64,000 nt of DNA, taken from Rhipicephalus microplus. Taxonomy: Eukaryota; Arthropoda; Arachnida; Ixodida; Ixodidae. The notes beneath the pieces are model-generated. The model saw only the letters and a list, made by a program, of their open reading frames with translations. It searched no databases and was not told the origin of the DNA. A program made the translations under genes and the position numbers. Shown here in pieces: positions 61,370 to 64,000 of the stretch (within the stretch, counting starts at the first letter, position 1; each line of letters opens with the position of its first letter). The DNA lies in NCBI RefSeq assembly GCF_043290135.1, contig NW_027464787.1:124001-188000 (forward strand), read 5' to 3'.

Positions 61370-64000
61370 CTAGTTGTGGAGTCTTAAGTTGTGGAGTTTA
61401 AACTTGTGGAGTTTCAAGTTGTTGAGTCTATAGTTGTGGAGTTTCTAGTTGTGGATTTTGTAGTTGTGGAGTATCTAGTTGTGGATTTTTCAGTTGTGGA
61501 GTTTCTAGTTGTGGAGTTGCGGAGTCTCTAGTTGTGAAGTTTCTAGTTGCAGAGTCTCTAGTTGGGGAGTTTCCAGTTGTGGAGTCTCTAGATGTGGAGT
61601 TTCTAGTTGTCGAGTATCCAGTTGCGGAGTATCTAGTAGTGGAGTTTCGAGTTGTGGAGTTTCTAGTTGTGGAGTTTCTAGTTGCGGAGTTCCTAGTTGT
61701 AGAGTTTCTAGTTGCGGAGTTTCTAGTTGTGGAGTTTCAAGTTGCGGAGTCTCATGCTGTGGAGTTTCTACTTGTTGAGTTTTTAGTTGTGGAGTTTCTA
61801 GTTGTTGAGTTTCTAGTTTGAAGTCTCTAGTTGTAGATTCTCTAGTTGTGGAGTCTCTAGTTTAGGAGTTTCTAGTTGAAGAGTTTTTAGTTGTGGTGTG
61901 TCTGGTTGTGGAGTTTCCAGTTGTGGAGTTTCGAGTTTTGGAGTTTCTAGTTGTGGAGTTTTGAGTTGTGGAGTTTCTAGTTGTGTAGTTTCTAGTTGCA
62001 GAATCTCTAGCTGTGGATTTTCTAGTTGCGTAACTTAAGGTTGTGAGGTTTCAAGTTGTGGAGTTTTTAGTTGTGGAGATTCTAGTTGTGGAGTTTCTAG
62101 TTGTGGAGTCTCTTGTTGTGTAGTTTCTAGCTGCAAAGTTTCTAGTTGTGGAGTTTCCAGTTGTGGAGTTTCTGGTTGTGGACTTTCTAGACATGAAATT
62201 TCTTGTAGCCGAGTCTCTATTAGTAGAGTTTGTAGTTGTGGAGTTTCTAGTTGTGGAGTCTCTAGTTGCAGAGTTTCTAGTTGTGGAGTTTCTAGTTGTG
62301 GAGTTTCAAGTTGTGGAGTTTCTTGTTGTTGAGTTTCTAGTTGCGGAGTATCTAGTTGTGGAGTTTCCAGTTGTGGAGTTTCTAGTTGTGAAATTGCAGA
62401 GTCTCTGGTTGTGGATTGTCTAGTTGTGGAGTTTCTAGTTGTGGAGTTTCGAGTTTTGGAGTCTCTAGTTATGGAGTTTCTCGTTGTGGAGTTTCCAGTT
62501 GTGGAGTATCTAGTTGTGGAGTTTCCAGTTGTGAAGTATCTAGTTGTGGAGTTTCCAGTTGTGGAGTATCTAGTTGTGGAGTTTCAAGTTGCGGAGTTTC
62601 TAGTTGTGGAGTTTCCAGTTGTGGAGTTTCTGGTTGTGGACTTTCTAGACATGAAATTTCTTGTAGCCGAGTCTCTATTTGTAGAGTTTGTAGTTGTGGA
62701 GTTTCTAGTTGTGGAGTCTCTACTTGCAGAGTTTCTAGTTGTGGAGTTTCTAGTTGTGGAGTTTCAAGTTGTGGAGTCTCTAGTTGTGGAGTTTCTAGTT
62801 GCGGAGTATCTAGTTGTGGAGTTTCCAGTTGTGTAGTTTCTGGTTGTGGTGTTTCCAGTTGTGGAGTATCTAGTTGTGGAGTTTCCAGTTGTGAAGTATC
62901 TAGTTGTGGAGTTTCCAGTTGTGGAGTATCTAGTTGCGGAGTTTCAAGTTGCGGAGTTTCTAGTTGCGGAGTTTCTAGTTGCGAAGTTTTTAGTAGCGGA
63001 GTTTCTAGTTGTGGAGTTTCAAGTTGCGGAGTCTCAAGTTGTGGAGTTTCCAGTTGTGGAGTTTCTAGTTGTGGAGTTTCTATTAGTGGAGTTTCTAGTT
63101 GTGGAGTCTCTATTTGTGGAGTTTCAAGTTGAGGACTTTTGAGTTGTGGAGTTTCGTGTTGTGGAGTTTCTAGTTGTGGAGTTTCTAGTTGTGGAGTTTC
63201 TAGTTGTGGAGTTTCTAGCTGCGGAGTTTCTAGATGCAGAGTCTCTAGTTTTGGAGTTTCTAGTTGCGAATTCTCAAGTTGAGGAGTCTCTAGTTGTAGA
63301 GTTTCTAGTTGTGGAGTTTCTAGTTGTGAAGTTTCAAGTTGTGGAGTTCCTAATTGCGGCGTCTCAAGTTGTGGAGTTTCTAGTGGCGGAGTGTCTAGTT
63401 GTGGTGTTTCTAGCTGTGGAATTTCTTGTTGCGGAGTTTCTAGTTGCGGAGTTCCAAATTTGAAGAGTCTCTAGTTGCGGAGTTTCTAGTTGTGGAGTGT
63501 CTAGTTGTGGAGTTTCCAGTTGTGTAGTTTCTAGTAGAGTTTCGAGTTTTGAAGTTTCTAGTTGTTGAGTTTCTAGTTTGAAGTCTCTAGTTGTAGATTC
63601 TCTAGTTGTGGAGTCTCTAGTTTAGGAGTTTCTAGTTGAAGAGTTTTTAGTTGTGGAGTGTCTAGTTGTGGAGTTTCCAGTTGTGGAGTTTCTAGTTGTG
63701 GAGTTTCGAGTTTTGGAGTTTCTAGTTGTGAAGTTTTCAGTTGTGGAGTTTCTAGTTGTAGAGTTTGTAGTTGCGGAATCTCTAGCTGTGGATTTTCTAG
63801 TAGCGTAACTTAAGGTTGTGAGGTTTCAAGTTGTGTAGTTTCTAGTTGTGGAGTTTCTAGTTGTAGAGTTTCTAGTTGTGGAGTCTCTAGTTGTGTAGTT
63901 TCTAGTTGTGGAGTTTCAAATTATGGAGTTTCTAGTTGCAGAGTCTCTGGTTGTGGAGTTTCTAGTTGCGGAGTCTCTAGTTGTGGAGTTTCTAGTTGTG
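61370..64000 (+). repeat. Repeat of 46386-49016 (offset 14,984 bp), truncated by the window end
   Basis: Landmark C (46412/61396), landmark A (47206/62190 and 47664/62648) and landmark B (47047/62031 and 48823/63806) all match at exactly 14,984 bp. I noticed no length difference over about 2.6 kb, so the copies are near identical. The match is still running at the last base, so the true unit is longer. Confidence 0.9.

Larger units (their letters stand above)
4504..61403 (+). repeat. Landmark C: GTTTAAAC (PmeI) unit, 18 copies
   Basis: GAGTCTTAAG followed one unit later by GAGTTTAAAC recurs with the 8-bp palindrome GTTTAAAC starting at 4504, 6333, 24149, 29278, 31107, 33977, 36497, 39069, 40898, 43892, 46412, 50605, 50860, 51745, 54160, 57237, 59977 and 61396. 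Copies at 50605, 50860, 51745, 57237 and 59977 continue as ACGTG; the other 13 continue as ACTTG. The element is absent between 6333 and 24149, the stretch occupied by the 3,864-bp tandem pair and its flanks. Related GAGTTTAAAG units in that stretch lack the palindrome. Confidence 0.88.
240..62410 (+). repeat. 23-bp phase-shifting unit family
   Basis: At many HOR positions two units are fused into 23 bp instead of 30. The first half is GTTGTGGAATT and the second GCAGAGTCTCTG, as near 238, 3289, 3742, 5571, 6928, 8065, 11337, 20004 and 23387. A sister form runs GTTGTGGAGTT then GCGGAGTCTCTA, as near 1240, 4618, 13166, 24263 and 29392. The loss of 7 bp relative to two full units moves the reading frame, so translations switch from VVEFL to the LWSF-stop frame and end in ELQSLWLW plus a few residues. 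Smaller phase breaks of 13 or 14 bp occur near 1870, 3320, 10455, 14320, 18150, 50425 and 56775. These recurrent indels are strong evidence against continuous coding. Confidence 0.85.
26..62668 (+). repeat. Landmark A: higher-order-repeat marker, 45 copies
   Basis: A distinctive element beginning GACATGAAATTTCTTG and ending TAGCC, always preceded by CTTTCTA (so it carries an XbaI site, TCTAGA), starts at 26, 1811, 2358, 3528, 5357, 7545, 8338, 11153, 11686, 14224, 15017, 15550, 18088, 18620, 19790, 22018, 23173, 25003, 26585, 27132, 28302, 30131, 32289, 32986, 34771, 35566, 37291, 38093, 39922, 42110, 42901, 44686, 45481, 47206, 47664, 50254, 52875, 54954, 55517, 56601, 58174, 59341, 60915, 62190 and 62648. 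Two main subtypes exist: A1, followed by GTGTCTTTATTTG (17 copies), and A2, followed by GAGTCTC or a close variant (26 copies). The copies at 11686 and 15550 are truncated (TAGCAGATTC). Spacing between copies defines HOR lengths of roughly 0.46-2.8 kb. Confidence 0.93.
860..63820 (+). repeat. Landmark B: AACTTAAGG / AACCTAAG variant unit, 29 copies
   Basis: A variant 15-mer, GTTGCGTAACTTAAG or GTTGCGGAACTTAAG, followed by GTTGTGAGGTTTCAA, recurs once per large HOR. Approximate positions are 866, 1653, 5153, 7386, 9953, 11009, 12791, 14066, 14873, 16655, 17929, 20630, 21461, 24799, 25639, 26426, 29927, 32161, 34612, 37132, 39718, 41951, 44527, 47047, 48823, 52716, 54796, 62031 and 63806. Most copies contain an AflII site (CTTAAG); those at 1653, 14066, 17929, 21461 and 26426 have CCTAAG instead. 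In the VVEFL frame the GTAACTTAA form supplies an in-frame TAA, so it is one of the recurrent frame-closing units. It is a second ruler for the duplications. Confidence 0.88.
1..64000 (+). repeat. 15-bp satellite/minisatellite array filling the window
   Basis: The unit GTTGTGGAGTTTCTA repeats head to tail, always in the same orientation, from the first to the last base; 64,000/15 gives about 4,270 units. Units differ by a small set of substitutions: TGT/TGC/TGTA/TGCA before GAG, GAGTTTC/GAGTCTC/GAGTATC/GAGTGTC, and TTTCTAG/TTTCAAG/TTTCCAG/TTTCGAG/TTTTGAG. I saw no stretch of unrelated sequence; even the most divergent segments fit the 15-bp grid. The consensus is 40% GC with strong positive GC skew (5 G, 1 C). 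No inverted unit was seen. This is the structure of a eukaryotic satellite or very large minisatellite; family and organism are not recognised. Both window edges lie inside the array, so its true extent is larger. Confidence 0.97.

Noticed and set aside
1..64000. Many overlapping + strand open frames of 60-437 codons (VVEFL or CGVSS pentapeptide repeats) as protein genes
   Set aside because: The unit is a multiple of 3 and stop-free in those frames, so long frames are expected. Most begin at GTG inside a unit, overlap each other in different frames, and are broken by 23-bp and 13-14-bp units and by TAG/TAA variants at recurrent positions.
1..64000. CRISPR array
   Set aside because: Units are contiguous 15-mers with no unique spacers of constant length, and there are no cas-like genes.
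1..64000. Telomeric repeat or centromere-specific satellite with a CENP-B-type box
   Set aside because: The unit does not match any known telomere motif and I saw no CENP-B-like motif. Centromeric location remains possible but is not supported by the sequence.
1..64000. Bacterial or phage origin
   Set aside because: There are no ribosome-binding sites with real genes, and no operons, tRNA or rRNA. CTAG, which is scarce in many bacteria, occurs about once per unit. A 64-kb pure satellite with HORs fits a eukaryote.
1..64000. Keratin-associated, chorion or mucin-type gene
   Set aside because: Only the amino-acid composition of the hypothetical CGVSS or RNSTT peptide is suggestive. No leader, non-repeat domain, intron structure or continuous frame is present.
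1..64000. G-quadruplex arrays
   Set aside because: The unit contains only GG doublets; runs of three or more G are limited to occasional GTTGGGGAG or GTGGGGTTTCC units.
1..64000. RUNX-like or other transcription-factor sites (TGTGG core) as an enhancer array
   Set aside because: The base after the TGTGG core is A, not the T of the usual TGTGGT site, and any motif in a satellite unit would appear thousands of times. There is no evidence of function.
1..64000. Transposon or retroelement insertions
   Set aside because: No terminal inverted repeats, LTR-like ends, poly-A tails, target-site duplications or reverse-transcriptase/transposase-like peptides were seen on either strand.

Overview
The whole 64 kb window is one uninterrupted tandem-repeat (satellite or giant minisatellite) array. 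I see no conventional gene, RNA gene, mobile element, CRISPR array or unique-sequence island. The basic unit is 15 bp, consensus GTTGTGGAGTTTCTA on the + strand, about 4,270 units in all, with a limited set of single-base variants (for example TGCGGAG, TGCAGAG, TGTAGAG, GAGTCTC, GAGTATC, TTTCAAG, TTTCCAG, TTTCGAG). A minority of units have odd lengths (13, 14 or 23 bp) that shift the 15-bp phase. The + strand is G/T rich (consensus 7 T, 5 G, 2 A, 1 C). Array size, CTAG density, higher-order structure and absence of genes point to a nuclear eukaryotic satellite. The species and chromosomal location cannot be read from the sequence. Above the 15-mer lies a hierarchy of higher-order repeats (HORs). 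A diagnostic landmark beginning GACATGAAATTTCTTG occurs 45 times, and the distances between copies form a bar code (for example 547, 1170, 1829 and 1785 bp) that recurs along the window and exposes large duplications. Layout: 1-9190, mixed HOR block; 9191-10404, linker; 10405-14268 and 14269-18132, near-identical 3,864-bp tandem pair; 18133-19764, copy of about 1.86-3.5 kb; 19765-24977 and 24978 to about 30.18 kb, two tandem copies of a roughly 5.2-kb segment also found at the window start; 27546-37336 and 37337-47251, a 9.8/9.9-kb tandem pair; 47252-50650, mixed block; 50651-52450, 0.9-kb tandem pair; 52451-56481, mixed 2.08-kb HORs; 56482-59221 and 59222-61159, 2.74-kb tandem pair; 61370-64000, a repeat of 46386-49016 running off the window end. 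The block from 1 to about 9,190 also recurs at about 24,978-33,840. Open reading frames are a by-product of a unit length divisible by 3. Four of the six frames lack a stop in the consensus (VVEFL and CGVSS on +, ETPQL and RNSTT on -), while the other two carry TAG every 15 bp. Phase-shifting units and recurrent stops break all of them, so I call no protein-coding gene. The most interesting signals are the layered, datable duplication history, the CpG-decay signature among unit variants, and the fact that the commonest variants are synonymous in the Cys-Gly-Val-Ser-Ser frame, which may hint at a coding ancestor.
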